A stretch of 39,515 nucleotides of DNA from Myxococcota bacterium (GTDB lineage: Bacteria > Myxococcota_C > UBA6777), in contig CAUJFU010000340.1 of assembly GCA_963169055.1 (NCBI GenBank), positions 1-39,515 on the forward strand, written 5' to 3'. Under the pieces are notes generated by a model. It ran no database searches. It was not told the origin of the DNA and saw nothing but the letters and a program-made list of their open reading frames with translations. The translations under genes were made by a program, and so were the position numbers. Of this stretch, positions 16,320 to 24,658 are shown in pieces. How positions within the stretch are numbered: the stretch's first letter is position 1; the number at the start of each line of letters is the position of its first letter.

Positions 16320-16348
16320 TTTATAAGCGTTGCGATTTCCTTTGTCAA
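16320..16348 (-). promoter_or_regulatory. Near-consensus sigma-70 promoter upstream of rho
   Basis: TTGACA (16348-16343), a 17-nt spacer and TATAAA (16325-16320) on the minus strand. The -35 is perfect and the -10 is five of six. The start site would be near 16313. It lies beyond the 3' end of the ccmC-like gene, so rho need not depend on readthrough. Confidence 0.75.
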
Positions 16349-16438
16349 GACTTTTTTTGCGTGGCATGTAAAGCAGGGTGTTGGGTTGGGAGTCGAGGTT
16401 TGCTGTTTTGCGCGGGGGTGGTTTTTTTGCGAGGCGTT

Positions 16439-17149
16439 TCAAGCGGGGTATTGGGCCTCGTCGATCTGACGGTGGAGGTAGTCGATCTGGTTGCGTTGGA
16501 GTTCGAGTTGGCGGCGCCAACGCATCAGAAAGACAAAGAGGAAGAAGAAGGCAAAGTTACAAACCCAGAGGGTCAATCGAACGCGTGAATCGATCTCGTC
16601 GACTTTCAACATAGGGTGAAGAGAGCGGCCCAATTTGACGGAGAGATAAACAAACGGGACAGAGATTGCCCCGACGATACCGAGCGCAGCAGCAGCGACG
16701 CGGACTTGATGACCTCGACCACCATAACGGCGAAAGACAAAGTACGCCGCAAGCACCAACCAAAGCGCCAAAAAGCTCATCAATCGGGGGTCTTCCCACT
16801 TCCAATAAGTGTTCCAGCTAGGTCGCGCCCAGAGCGGCCCCGTGGACATCACGATGGTGCCGTACAGGAAGCAAACTTCGGCAGCCCCGACAGCAAAAGC
16901 ATCCCATCGCTCGTTGCGGGTGTTGAGATAAGCGATGGAGCCGATCAGAACCAACAACATGCCCGACAATCCGCCCCATGCAGCGGGCAAATGGATGTAA
17001 AAGATTTTTTGTGACCACCACGGAAGCCCCGTATGCCGAAGCAACGGCGCATAAAAAAACGCCATCCATAAACCAAGGCTCAAGCACACAACGCTGAACA
17101 ACAAAAGCAGGGGATCAAGCAAGGAAGACCAAGAAGGACGCGAAAGCAT
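16439..17149 (-). CDS. ccmC: CcmC-like cytochrome c biogenesis protein (heme handling)
   Basis: 236 residues from ATG 17149, chosen because GGAG lies 6 nt upstream; ATG 17161 (four codons earlier) lacks a clear Shine-Dalgarno. Six transmembrane segments are visible, as in CcmC. The heme-handling WWD-type loop reads 'GPLWARPSWNTYWKWEDPRLMSFLALWLVLAAYF' (near residues 100-135). Histidines flank it: 'SQKIFYIHLPAAW' before, and 'LGRSLHP' after, corresponding to the external His ligands. CcmC passes heme to CcmE in system I cytochrome c maturation. No other ccm gene lies in the window, so it is either an orphan or part of a set beyond this locus. Cytochrome maturation would be needed for the two CxxCH proteins at 6508-9578. 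Confidence 0.85.
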   Translation of the reverse strand: MLSRPSWSSLLDPLLLLFSVVCLSLGLWMAFFYAPLLRHTGLPWWSQKIFYIHLPAAWGGLSGMLLVLIGSIAYLNTRNERWDAFAVGAAEVCFLYGTIVMSTGPLWARPSWNTYWKWEDPRLMSFLALWLVLAAYFVFRRYGGRGHQVRVAAAALGIVGAISVPFVYLSVKLGRSLHPMLKVDEIDSRVRLTLWVCNFAFFFLFVFLMRWRRQLELQRNQIDYLHRQIDEAQYPA

Positions 17150-17382
17150 CGGCGACTCCATACCAAGAAGGACAGACTCGATTCGTGGGGTGTGTTTGGC
17201 TGGAAAAGCCCGATCTGTCAAGGGGGCATTCACAAAAGCAAGCGTTCAATGCGAGCGAAAGAAGACCCATCGCGCAAAACGAGGAGGGCTTGATCTTTGG
17301 TGTTGAGGCTGGCACACTCCACGCGCATCCCGAAATAGAGAGGGGTTTGTTATCGTTCTTTTCATGCAAAGGAGACGCATTG

Positions 17383-18840
17383 ATGCAGTGCAAGCGACGA
17401 TTCAAAAGCGCCCTAGGTTGGGTCGCAATGATTGGCTTCTTTCTGGGTTGGTCCACAGACGCTTTCGCCGGCCGTTATTTGATCACGGTGGTCGAAGCGC
17501 GGATCGCCCCCAAAAAATCGCGATTCGCTCGGTGGGACACGGGCTTTGGCAAGATGACACTTCCCGATCCTTTCGTTGTGATCGAGATCGCAGGTGAGCG
17601 CTTGACCACAAAAGTGGTTCAAAACGATCTCAACCCGCGATGGAATGCTTCTCGACTCTTCGTTCTCAAAGGCGACGAGCGCGTCTATTTGTCTGTGTAC
17701 GACAAAGATCTCCGTAGCAACGATCTGATCGGAAAGATCGAACTCACCTTCTCTCAACTTGAAAAAGGTCTTTCCTTGACTTTCGGCAATGTTGAGATGT
17801 TGCAGATCAAAGTGACTCGCCTCGAACAGCCCGATGTTCGCGCAACAGAACCCGTCGAACGTCCTGTTGTGCCGGTCGAACGACCTGTCGAGCGGCCTGT
17901 TGTGCCGGTCGAACGGCCTGTTGTGCCAGTCGAGCGCCCCGTTGTGCCGGTCGAGCGCCCCGTTGTGCCGGTCGAGCGCCCCGTTGTGCCGGTCGAGCGC
18001 CCCGTCGAGCCTTCCAAGCCCACAGGCCGCCCCGTCGAGCTTCCACCCATTCCGCGTGTCACAGCACCTGAAAAGACCACCGCTTACGAAGGACTCGCAG
18101 CAACGGGCGATATCAGCACCAAACAATTTTGCTACGCAGTTCAACGCCACACTCTTTTCTGTATGCAAAAGCAGTATCATGCTTACGCAACCAGCGCGGA
18201 CAAAAAGAACCAAGCCACAGCACAATTCCTCTTGGCGTTGATCAAGCGCGTAGAATCGAGCCTCCACAGCCAAGACCCACAGATCGAAGCCCAGTGCCAA
18301 AAAGCCATGCTTACGGACAACTTTGTCGGCTCTCGTTCCTGTCTTGATTGTCTTGTACAGCTTGGATGCCCCACCCTTCCCCAATTCCGCGCATCTTGCG
18401 CACAAGCCTGCGCTCCGCCCAAAACGGCTCCCGTCGAACCCGCTCCTGTTCGCCGTGATGAACCCGCTCCTGTTCGCCGTGATGAACCCGCTCCTGTGGC
18501 CGCTGGTTCGGGAGTTTTGGGGATTCAGGCATTTTGCAATAAAGCCACCCACCACCAACACCAATGCCTGTTGGCGCAATACGAAGCCGCCAAAAAAGAC
18601 CCCAAACAAACCTCTGTGTTGGGATTCTTTCGGGTGATGATCGACCGTGTGGAAAAGAACAAAGCAGAAATGATCACACAGTGCGTCAAAAAGTACGAAG
18701 AAGAGCAAGCCAAGCGCAAAGCGGCCAACACACCGCCTTTGAGCGGAGAAGTTCTTGGCAAGTGCATGGCGTGTATGGAATCAGCAGCTTGTGATCGGCA
18801 AAAGCTGCAAATTTGCCGTGCGGTATGCGACGGAAAATAG
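17383..18840 (+). CDS. Secreted C2-domain protein with Pro-Val-Glu-Arg repeats and two eight-Cys domains
   Basis: 485 residues. ATG 17383 lies 8 nt after GGAG; TTG one codon earlier is also possible. A Sec signal peptide ends in A-F-A before G-R-Y-L. Residues about 28-145 form a C2-like domain: 'LPDPFVVIEI', 'VVQNDLNPRWNASRLFVL' and 'VYLSVYDKDLRSNDLIGKIEL' carry the Asp/Asn of calcium-binding loops. A linker of VERPVVP heptapeptides follows (about 160-210). Then come two related Cys domains (about 245-345 and 382-485) with the same spacing: C-x9-C, a lone Cys, C-x2-C-x5-C and C-x3-C. They are joined by a PVRRDEPA repeat. C2 domains bind membranes or Ca; finding one exported and fused to Cys-rich repeats is uncommon. 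The role is unknown; envelope association is likely. Confidence 0.8.
   Translation: MQCKRRFKSALGWVAMIGFFLGWSTDAFAGRYLITVVEARIAPKKSRFARWDTGFGKMTLPDPFVVIEIAGERLTTKVVQNDLNPRWNASRLFVLKGDERVYLSVYDKDLRSNDLIGKIELTFSQLEKGLSLTFGNVEMLQIKVTRLEQPDVRATEPVERPVVPVERPVERPVVPVERPVVPVERPVVPVERPVVPVERPVVPVERPVEPSKPTGRPVELPPIPRVTAPEKTTAYEGLAATGDISTKQFCYAVQRHTLFCMQKQYHAYATSADKKNQATAQFLLALIKRVESSLHSQDPQIEAQCQKAMLTDNFVGSRSCLDCLVQLGCPTLPQFRASCAQACAPPKTAPVEPAPVRRDEPAPVRRDEPAPVAAGSGVLGIQAFCNKATHHQHQCLLAQYEAAKKDPKQTSVLGFFRVMIDRVEKNKAEMITQCVKKYEEEQAKRKAANTPPLSGEVLGKCMACMESAACDRQKLQICRAVCDGK
17854..18009 (+). repeat. 21-bp coding minisatellite (VERPVVP)
   Basis: Tandem 21-bp units, several of them identical, encode the heptapeptide V-E-R-P-V-V-P. 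One unit is shortened to VERP. The near identity of the central copies suggests recent slippage expansion. Confidence 0.85.
18442..18496 (+). repeat. 24-bp coding repeat between the two Cys domains
   Basis: Units 'gctcctgttcgccgtgatga' plus 4 nt repeat, encoding A-P-V-R-R-D-E-P. Two full copies and a third start are present. Confidence 0.75.
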
Positions 18841-19079
18841 TCAGAGGGATGGATCGGACGATTGGGGTGGGGGGGAGCATACGCGACTTCGGACGGCGCA
18901 CAGGGGCGAGTTTTCACAACAGCTTTGATCATCCCGTGATTTTATGGTTGATCATGCGCGGCTTTGGATAACACACAGGGGCGAGTGTCGAGCCCCGCAG
19001 GGAGTGCGGCTTCGTATCAACGGCCCGATAGGGCCGACGGTGCAGCTATTTGAGGGGGGCGAAAACGTTGTTTTTCGGA
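18841..19079. other. Intergenic region between convergent genes, with direct repeats and a hairpin
   Basis: 'acaggggcgag' occurs at 18900 and again at 18975 (75 bp apart). CCGCA-GGGAG-TGCGG (18995-19009) and CGGCCC-GATA-GGGCCG (19021-19036) are perfect small stems that could act as a bidirectional RNA 3'-end structure. There is no T-run, and no gene was seen here. Confidence 0.5.
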
Positions 19080-21587
19080 TTAACGACTTGAAGATTCGGT
19101 TTTTTTGGATTCATCGCCGGCGAAGGTTGAGGAAAACGCGTCTTCCAAGTCGCCTTCTTGGAGGTCTTGAAAGAGACCTTGAAATTCGCCGCTGCGTTTT
19201 TGGGGGGGAGCGGGCGTCGGGACAGGAGGTGGGGTGATATCTTGGTTGGCTTTCTTTCCTCCTTCGCCTTCATCGAAGGAGGATAAATCAAAAAAATCGT
19301 TTTCATTGCCTCCTGTTTCGCTACCCTCTTCGGCGAATTCGTCATCAAATCCGCTGCCAAAGGATATCTCATCGTTTCCATCACGGCGCGCTTCGTCGAT
19401 CATTCGCAAGCCGTCGAGGATCAAACCATCGAGGGATTTGTGGATCACGCGCTTTTCAGGTCGGATCGAGGGATCAAGACTAAACTCCCCTTTTTCCCAT
19501 GCGAGCAATCGATACACGGCGTGTTCGCCTTGGATCTCGTTGAGCGAGGCATCAAAGACATGCCCGTCTTCGAGGAAGATAATCCCAGTTTCTTCTTCTG
19601 CCGTGATGATCAGACGGCCTGTACGTCGGCTTTGTGAAAGGACTTGGAGCAGATCAGGAAGGCCCAATTGTTCGAGCGAACCAGTCAGACCTTTGCTGCC
19701 TTGGCTTTTGGCTTTTCGGCGTTTTTGTTCGCGCACTTGCTCCATCGAGCGGTTAATCCGAGCGACGGTGACGCCCACGTTGGCTCCAGCGGGCTTGATC
19801 AGATAGTCAAGTGCCATACTCATCCCACGTTCGACGCTCTCTTCGTCGTGTTGGGAAGTCAGGAAGAGAAATTCGGGCGGTGTACTGGACTGTTTACGAA
19901 TCGACTCAACAAACGAAAATCCATCGATTTCACCGGGAAGATGGAGTTCCAAGACGACCAGATCGGGTCGATGTTTTTGGATCTGTGCGTCGGCCTCGTG
20001 GGTATCGGCAACAACTTGGACCCACCAACCTTTGTCGAGCAGGCTTTTTTCGATCTGCGTGGTCAATTGTGTGTCTGGATCGAGCAAAAGTACATTAGGG
20101 ATGCTGCCTTTTTCGTAGTCTTGGATGCGCTGTACTTCACGCCCAACGAGCGGAAGGAGTTCTGCATCAAAAAGGGAACCTTGATGCGCGCCGATTTGTT
20201 GGGTGAGTTCGTCGCCTTTGAGGTCACGTTCGAGTCGCAAATGCTCGTAGGTGTCGAGGATAGCGAGGATCCGCGAGCCGATCGGGATCGCGTTTCCTTT
20301 GATGCCTTGGGGGAATCCCTTCCCGTCGACACGTTCATAAACGCTCTGAAGGATATCGAGAACTTCGATGGGAAGGCGCATACTGCGCAAGTTTTCGACA
20401 TGGGCTGCGTGTTGCCTGCGCGTTTCTGCTTGGAGCGATTCGCTTTGAGCGATCGAGAGAAGGGAAGCTTTCGGTAGCTCGCTATCAACGTGATGGAGAT
20501 AAAAGGCCATCCACACCGCATCTTTTTCGGATTGAGAGGCGTTCATCCGTTTGAGCAAAAGGCGAAGGATGGGTTCTTGGAGGTTCAAGTGGCGACGATA
20601 CACGGCGCTTTCGCGTTGAATGCGTTGGGTAAAGAGCTTGGTTAACGCGAGAAGATTTGTGGAAGGTTGGACAACAGGAGCAAAGGGCTGCGCATAAGGA
20701 TCGCTTGGGGGATAGACGGGAGCAGCGGCAGGTCCGGGTGGTTGGGAGGTGGGATCATACAACACGTCATGGAAATTGGCGTGAATGCGCGTGACATCGT
20801 CGTCATTGTCGCTGTAGGGATCGGCGGAAGGATAAGCATTTGGAGTATTCGAATATCCGCCCATGTTGGGCATATTGCTCGGCATATTGCTGGAGTCGAT
20901 CGGTTGGTAAGGATCGTAGTAAGCCCCTGTTGCACGGCCATAAGGGGAGGGAGTGCCGGGCGCGGTGCCAAATTGGGGGTTGGGGTTATCGTCGTAATAA
21001 CCGCTGTATCCGCCAGATACGTTGTTGTAGCTTTCAGGGTAAGGGCTATTGTTGTATTCGGGAGCTTGCGAATTCGTCTCGTGGCTCTCGGCGTAACCAC
21101 CGGCTTGGCCTTGAAGGAGTGGCGCGAAAGCGTTGATATCGCCACGGTAATGTTTTCGGATAGCTGCTTGGACAGCCGATTGGAGGGCGACGTAAACGCG
21201 CAGTTCGCGAACACGAGTGATCATGTGGACTTCGCGGAGACTGGCTTCGTTTTGTGGGTCTGAGGTGACGATCGAGAGGGTGCTGTTTTCTGGATCGTAG
21301 AGGACAGGGATGAGGTGGTAATGTTCCGCGATGCTCAGGGGCAACAGGTCGAGGACTTGTTGTGGGATTCGAGCTTTCGCGAGACGCTCGGTCGAGACGT
21401 AACGTGTGCGAAACTCGGCAGCGAGGAATTGAAGCACGGTTGATTCGGAAACATATCCAAGGCGGACAAGGATCTCTCCAAGGCGTCCTTCTTGGACTTG
21501 CTGCTGGCGTAACGCTTCGTCAAGCTGGGCTTGGTTGATCACACCCGCTTGCACCAGACGCTTCCCAAACTTTTGATTGTCAAGCAT
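19080..21587 (-). CDS. Multidomain regulator: T2SSE_N-like, degenerate HD-GYP, pseudo-receiver, DUF4388-like
   Basis: 835 residues from ATG 21587; the open frame reaches 21746, but the promoter at 21679-21707 excludes that start. Domains: a T2SSE_N/MshEN-like N-terminus (1-150, 'FGKRLVQAGVINQAQLDEALRQQ..GRLGEILVRLGYV'); a Tyr/Pro/Asn-rich linker (160-305); a degenerate HD-GYP-like region (320-470, 'VYERVDGKGFPQGIKGNAIPIGSRILAILDTYE', metal His mostly lost); a receiver (498-615) with D503/D505, T577 and K598 but Glu547 at the phosphoacceptor position; a DUF4388/PATAN-like domain (630-730); and an acidic tail. MshEN domains can bind cyclic di-GMP in some proteins. The Asp-to-Glu change suggests a locked, phospho-mimic receiver. 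It lies downstream of the kinase/phosphatase pair but has its own promoter. Confidence 0.85.
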   Translation of the reverse strand: MLDNQKFGKRLVQAGVINQAQLDEALRQQQVQEGRLGEILVRLGYVSESTVLQFLAAEFRTRYVSTERLAKARIPQQVLDLLPLSIAEHYHLIPVLYDPENSTLSIVTSDPQNEASLREVHMITRVRELRVYVALQSAVQAAIRKHYRGDINAFAPLLQGQAGGYAESHETNSQAPEYNNSPYPESYNNVSGGYSGYYDDNPNPQFGTAPGTPSPYGRATGAYYDPYQPIDSSNMPSNMPNMGGYSNTPNAYPSADPYSDNDDDVTRIHANFHDVLYDPTSQPPGPAAAPVYPPSDPYAQPFAPVVQPSTNLLALTKLFTQRIQRESAVYRRHLNLQEPILRLLLKRMNASQSEKDAVWMAFYLHHVDSELPKASLLSIAQSESLQAETRRQHAAHVENLRSMRLPIEVLDILQSVYERVDGKGFPQGIKGNAIPIGSRILAILDTYEHLRLERDLKGDELTQQIGAHQGSLFDAELLPLVGREVQRIQDYEKGSIPNVLLLDPDTQLTTQIEKSLLDKGWWVQVVADTHEADAQIQKHRPDLVVLELHLPGEIDGFSFVESIRKQSSTPPEFLFLTSQHDEESVERGMSMALDYLIKPAGANVGVTVARINRSMEQVREQKRRKAKSQGSKGLTGSLEQLGLPDLLQVLSQSRRTGRLIITAEEETGIIFLEDGHVFDASLNEIQGEHAVYRLLAWEKGEFSLDPSIRPEKRVIHKSLDGLILDGLRMIDEARRDGNDEISFGSGFDDEFAEEGSETGGNENDFFDLSSFDEGEGGKKANQDITPPPVPTPAPPQKRSGEFQGLFQDLQEGDLEDAFSSTFAGDESKKTESSSR

Positions 21588-21678
21588 CCATTTATCCCAT
21601 TGCTTGGGTTTCCACCGATAGAAACACAGGCCGTGACGAAGAAATGTTTCGGCGCGAGAAAGCCGCGAAAACTTACCC

Positions 21679-21707
21679 AGTCTAACTTTTTGCGCGGCAT
21701 CCGTCAA
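21679..21707 (-). promoter_or_regulatory. Sigma-70-type promoter of the pseudo-receiver gene
   Basis: On the minus strand, TTGACG (21707-21702), a 17-nt spacer and TAGACT (21684-21679): five of six and four of six consensus positions. The start site would be near 21672, giving a leader of about 85 nt to ATG 21587. Confidence 0.65.
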
Positions 21708-21781
21708 CACCTTCCTTGTGTGGAACGTTCTGCACAAAAGAGCCAAAAAGCCGATAACAAGAGCCTTTTCGTGGTATGCGT

Positions 21782-22918
21782 CTAGCTTTTTTCCGAAGAA
21801 GTCGATGGCGATGTGATTTGGTTTGCGTCAAGAGGAGTGGTTGTTGGGGTCGGTGTATCGGGGTGTTCATCGGAGGGTTTCGAAGGTTGGGCGGGGGATT
21901 GAAGTTCATGAGGAGGGGAATCATCGGAGGATTCGTCAGAGAACACCGATGTTTTTTGGAGAGAAGAGGTGTTCGGGGCCGCATCAGAAGAGGTGTATTG
22001 GGGGAGCGGATCGAGTTCGTGCTGTTCGCCCATCAATTGATTTTTGGTTGCGCGATCGATGGCGGCGGTCGGCATGTTGGCGAGATCTTCGTCTTCGTAA
22101 GAAGGCGAGGCAGCTTCGGGTGGGTTGTCATCCGCTTTGGCGAGCGCATCAAACTCTTCTTGTGTTGTCGGATGGTATTCGTAGATCAGAACCGTGACAT
22201 TGTCCTCACCACCGCGATCATTGGCGACTTGCACAAAGTGCTCGGAGAGTTCTTGGGGGGGTTGTTCAAAGAGCAGAAATTCTTCGATATCTTTGTCACG
22301 GAGCATCTTGGTTAGGCCGTCGCTGCACAAAAGCAGCCGATCTCCGGGTTTAAGGCGCAATGGATATTCGCTGAGTTCGGGTTCGACGTGGGCGCGTGGA
22401 CCGAGTGCGCGGCTCAAGATATGGCTGTCTGGATGTCCGTCGGCTTCCTCGGGACTCAACAACCCCACATCGACGAAGTGCTGAACGACGGTGTGATCGC
22501 GTGTAAGCTGTTGGAGTTTCCCACCTTTGCGCAACAGATAGATCCGACTATCGCCCACGTGCGCAAGGTAGACGAGACCACTACGCACTAGCGCAAGAAC
22601 ACAAGTCGACCCCATGCGGGAAAGTTCTTCTTCTTGTTGTCCACGCAGATAGATGCGTTCGTTGGCGAGGCAGATGGCTTGACGCATGGCTTTGGGGGGA
22701 GAGTCCACACGTGCATCACGGAAATATTCTTCGATCGCTTCGACCACAAGGTGACTTGCGAGGGCGCCGCCTCGATAGCCACCCATCCCATCAGCGACGA
22801 TCAGGACATGCCCCTGATCGATGGGCAGATCGCCCATGTTGTCTTCGTTGGCGGATCGGATCTTACCAACATCTGTGCAACGGCCAACCAAGGGTCTGTT
22901 TTTGTCCGACGCCTTCAT
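21782..22918 (-). CDS. PP2C-family (PPM) Ser/Thr protein phosphatase
   Basis: 378 residues. ATG 22918 has GGAGAG about 9 nt upstream. The catalytic domain (about 8-255) has the expected metal-site motifs: 'GKIRSANEDN' (E25, D26), 'IVADGMGGYRGG' (D43), 'AHVGDSRIYLL', 'LLLCSDGLTKML' and 'GGEDNVTVLIYEY'. Such Mn/Mg-dependent phosphatases remove phosphate from Ser/Thr of kinases and their targets. The remaining ~120 residues are Pro/Ser/Thr/Asp-rich and presumably disordered, an extension beyond the compact Stp-type enzymes. It lies 158 nt downstream of the kinase gene, the classic kinase/phosphatase pairing. Confidence 0.93.
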   Translation of the reverse strand: MKASDKNRPLVGRCTDVGKIRSANEDNMGDLPIDQGHVLIVADGMGGYRGGALASHLVVEAIEEYFRDARVDSPPKAMRQAICLANERIYLRGQQEEELSRMGSTCVLALVRSGLVYLAHVGDSRIYLLRKGGKLQQLTRDHTVVQHFVDVGLLSPEEADGHPDSHILSRALGPRAHVEPELSEYPLRLKPGDRLLLCSDGLTKMLRDKDIEEFLLFEQPPQELSEHFVQVANDRGGEDNVTVLIYEYHPTTQEEFDALAKADDNPPEAASPSYEDEDLANMPTAAIDRATKNQLMGEQHELDPLPQYTSSDAAPNTSSLQKTSVFSDESSDDSPPHELQSPAQPSKPSDEHPDTPTPTTTPLDANQITSPSTSSEKS

Positions 22919-22959
22919 CCGTAACTCTCCGTGCTGCTGAGGCGGGTACCTACGTCTTG

Positions 22960-22988
22960 TTTGTACGCGGCGGAAAATGCAAGCTCAA
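22960..22988 (-). promoter_or_regulatory. Possible promoter of the PP2C gene
   Basis: TTGAGC (22988-22983), a 17-nt spacer and TACAAA (22965-22960) on the minus strand; four of six matches in each box. The start site would lie about 34 nt before the start codon. Confidence 0.38.
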
Positions 22989-23076
22989 AAAGCGCTCTTC
23001 CTTTTTGTCGCGTGTCGTGGGTCTCAATCAAATAACAGTCTATGCCATGTTGTTTGCTCTAGGACAAGCCCCACGG

Positions 23077-24480
23077 TTAAGGGAGGCGTCTTGGTCTGCG
23101 ACGCTTGGGTTGTCGTTGAGGCTGGCGAAAACGACGAAGACGTCGATGTCGCCGAGTCCGCCGTTGTTGATCTCTTCGATTTTTGGGTGAAGAAGCGGGC
23201 CTTTTGGTGGCCTCTTTGACGGGAGGTGCTGCCGCCGAACGTTGTGCGGGAATCCCCTGCGACGTTGGGACAGGGGCAGCCGTTTCTTGTGGGGGAGAAA
23301 GCGTTGTTTGCGTAGAAGCTCCACCCGAAGAAGCCGATACACGGGGGCGTTCAGACCAGAGCCCCGCACCCCATAACATCAACAGAAACGACAACGTCAA
23401 GAGAAAAGCAGGCAACAGTTCGCGCCCATGTGTGGGTTCTTCGAGGGCTGTTTCTTCGGGATAGGCTTCGGTGGGTTCTTCGGAACGAAACAGCGGATCT
23501 TCTTTTCGTTTGGGCGAAAGCATCGGACGTGCGGGGCTTTTCACGCTTCCGAATCGCGAAAGTTCTTGGCACAGGGCATGTTTGAGATCTTTGCGATCAC
23601 TGGCCCATCGTCCAAGTTCCTGCCCGATCCAACGGGCATCGGAAGGGCGTTTTTGCGGATCGCGTTCAAGCATCATCAAGATCAGCTTGCGCAACTCGGG
23701 GTCCAATTCTTCGGGCAAAGGTTTGGGCGCGAAGTTGTGGCGGATGTTGATCACTTCCAAGATCTCGGCTTTTTTGCGAAGGCGATAGGGATCTTTCCCT
23801 GTCAACAGTTCATACAACAAGATCCCCAAAGAATAGATATCGCTTTCAGGGCCGATTTCTTCGCCTTTTTTGCCGGCCAGTTGTTCGGGAGACATATAAC
23901 GCGGCGTTCCGAGCAGCGTTCCTGTCCGTGTCAATCCCGCGAATTCGACGCGGCTGATCCCGAAGTCGGTGAGTTTGATCGTGCCGTCTAGACCGAGCAA
24001 GATGTTCTCAGGTTTGAGATCGCGATGAACCACGCGATGCGCGTGGAGATGTTCCAACGCACGAGCCAAAGCCCGTCCAATCCCCGTCGCAACCTCGACA
24101 GAAAACACTTTTTGATCTTTCATCAACTCCCGCAGATTGACGCCTTCCACCAACTCCATCAAAATATGCAGCGCGCCATGCGCCTCAAAAAGCTCTAAAT
24201 AGGCTGTGATATTCGGATGTTTGAGGTCGGCTGCGGCTTCGTACTCCAAACGAAAACGCTTCTCAAATCGCTTTTCTTCGCGCAGCGCAGGGTCGAGGCG
24301 CTTGATCGCGTATTCCGCGCCGTGAGCGTCCACAACACGATATACCGTACCCATCCCGCCTTTGCCCAAGGGTCGGCCAACAATCTGAAAGCGTTGATCA
24401 ATCACGTCGCCGCTACGGGGCTTTTGGAATTCTTTTGCGTTTCTCTTGGGGTTGGGTAGGGGCTGTGAACTTGTCTGCAT
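23077..24480 (-). CDS. PknB-type transmembrane Ser/Thr protein kinase
   Basis: 467 residues. ATG 24480 follows GAGGAGG at 9 nt. The kinase domain (about 30-295) is complete: GKGGMG loop (39-44), Lys60, 'HRDLKPEN' (152-159, Asp154), DFG (172-174), activation-loop 'GTPRYMSPEQ' (191-200) and 'SDIYSLGILLYELLTG'. After a linker, one transmembrane helix (about 354-375) exposes a short outside part. That part is Ser/Thr/Pro-rich and then becomes a strongly basic Arg/Lys-rich C-terminus of about 45 residues. No PASTA or other sensor domain is present. The basic tail might bind anionic envelope polymers (inference). It is paired with the PP2C gene downstream. Confidence 0.94.
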   Translation of the reverse strand: MQTSSQPLPNPKRNAKEFQKPRSGDVIDQRFQIVGRPLGKGGMGTVYRVVDAHGAEYAIKRLDPALREEKRFEKRFRLEYEAAADLKHPNITAYLELFEAHGALHILMELVEGVNLRELMKDQKVFSVEVATGIGRALARALEHLHAHRVVHRDLKPENILLGLDGTIKLTDFGISRVEFAGLTRTGTLLGTPRYMSPEQLAGKKGEEIGPESDIYSLGILLYELLTGKDPYRLRKKAEILEVINIRHNFAPKPLPEELDPELRKLILMMLERDPQKRPSDARWIGQELGRWASDRKDLKHALCQELSRFGSVKSPARPMLSPKRKEDPLFRSEEPTEAYPEETALEEPTHGRELLPAFLLTLSFLLMLWGAGLWSERPRVSASSGGASTQTTLSPPQETAAPVPTSQGIPAQRSAAAPPVKEATKRPASSPKNRRDQQRRTRRHRRLRRFRQPQRQPKRRRPRRLP

Positions 24481-24541
24481 CCAACCGATCCTCCTCGTCT
24501 AATTCGTCCGAACGGTCGTAAGCGAGGACATCGCACCCAAA

Positions 24542-24557
24542 GGCCGAATCTTCGGCC
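24542..24557. promoter_or_regulatory. Perfect inverted repeat between divergent kinase and nadD genes
   Basis: GGCCGAA-TC-TTCGGCC, a 7-bp perfect inverted repeat in the 178-bp divergent promoter region. A terminator is not expected between gene starts, so an operator or leader hairpin is more likely; no promoter boxes could be assigned with confidence. Confidence 0.4.
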
Positions 24558-24658
24558 CTTTTCAAAGAAAAGAACCCCTCGCACAAAACCACCGCACAAC
24601 ACGAACCTAGCAGCCCCTCCCTCGTGGGGCAATTTTTCTACGAAAGGTTTTGCTCAAT

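Noticed and set aside
16052..16348. 98-codon minus-strand frame starting at TTG 16348
   Set aside because: Its first codons are the -35 box of the rho promoter; only the shorter version from ATG 16306 could be translated, and it has no supporting ribosome binding site.
17309..17324. Possible sigma-54 promoter (GG-N10-GC) before the C2 gene
   Set aside because: The -24 box TGGCAC is good, but the -12 region reads CACGC rather than TTGC, and no enhancer-binding regulator is in the window.
17413..18708. 431-codon open frame antisense to the C2/Cys protein
   Set aside because: The sense strand has a signal peptide, a C2 domain and matched Cys domains; the antisense frame is explained by its codon bias and repeats.
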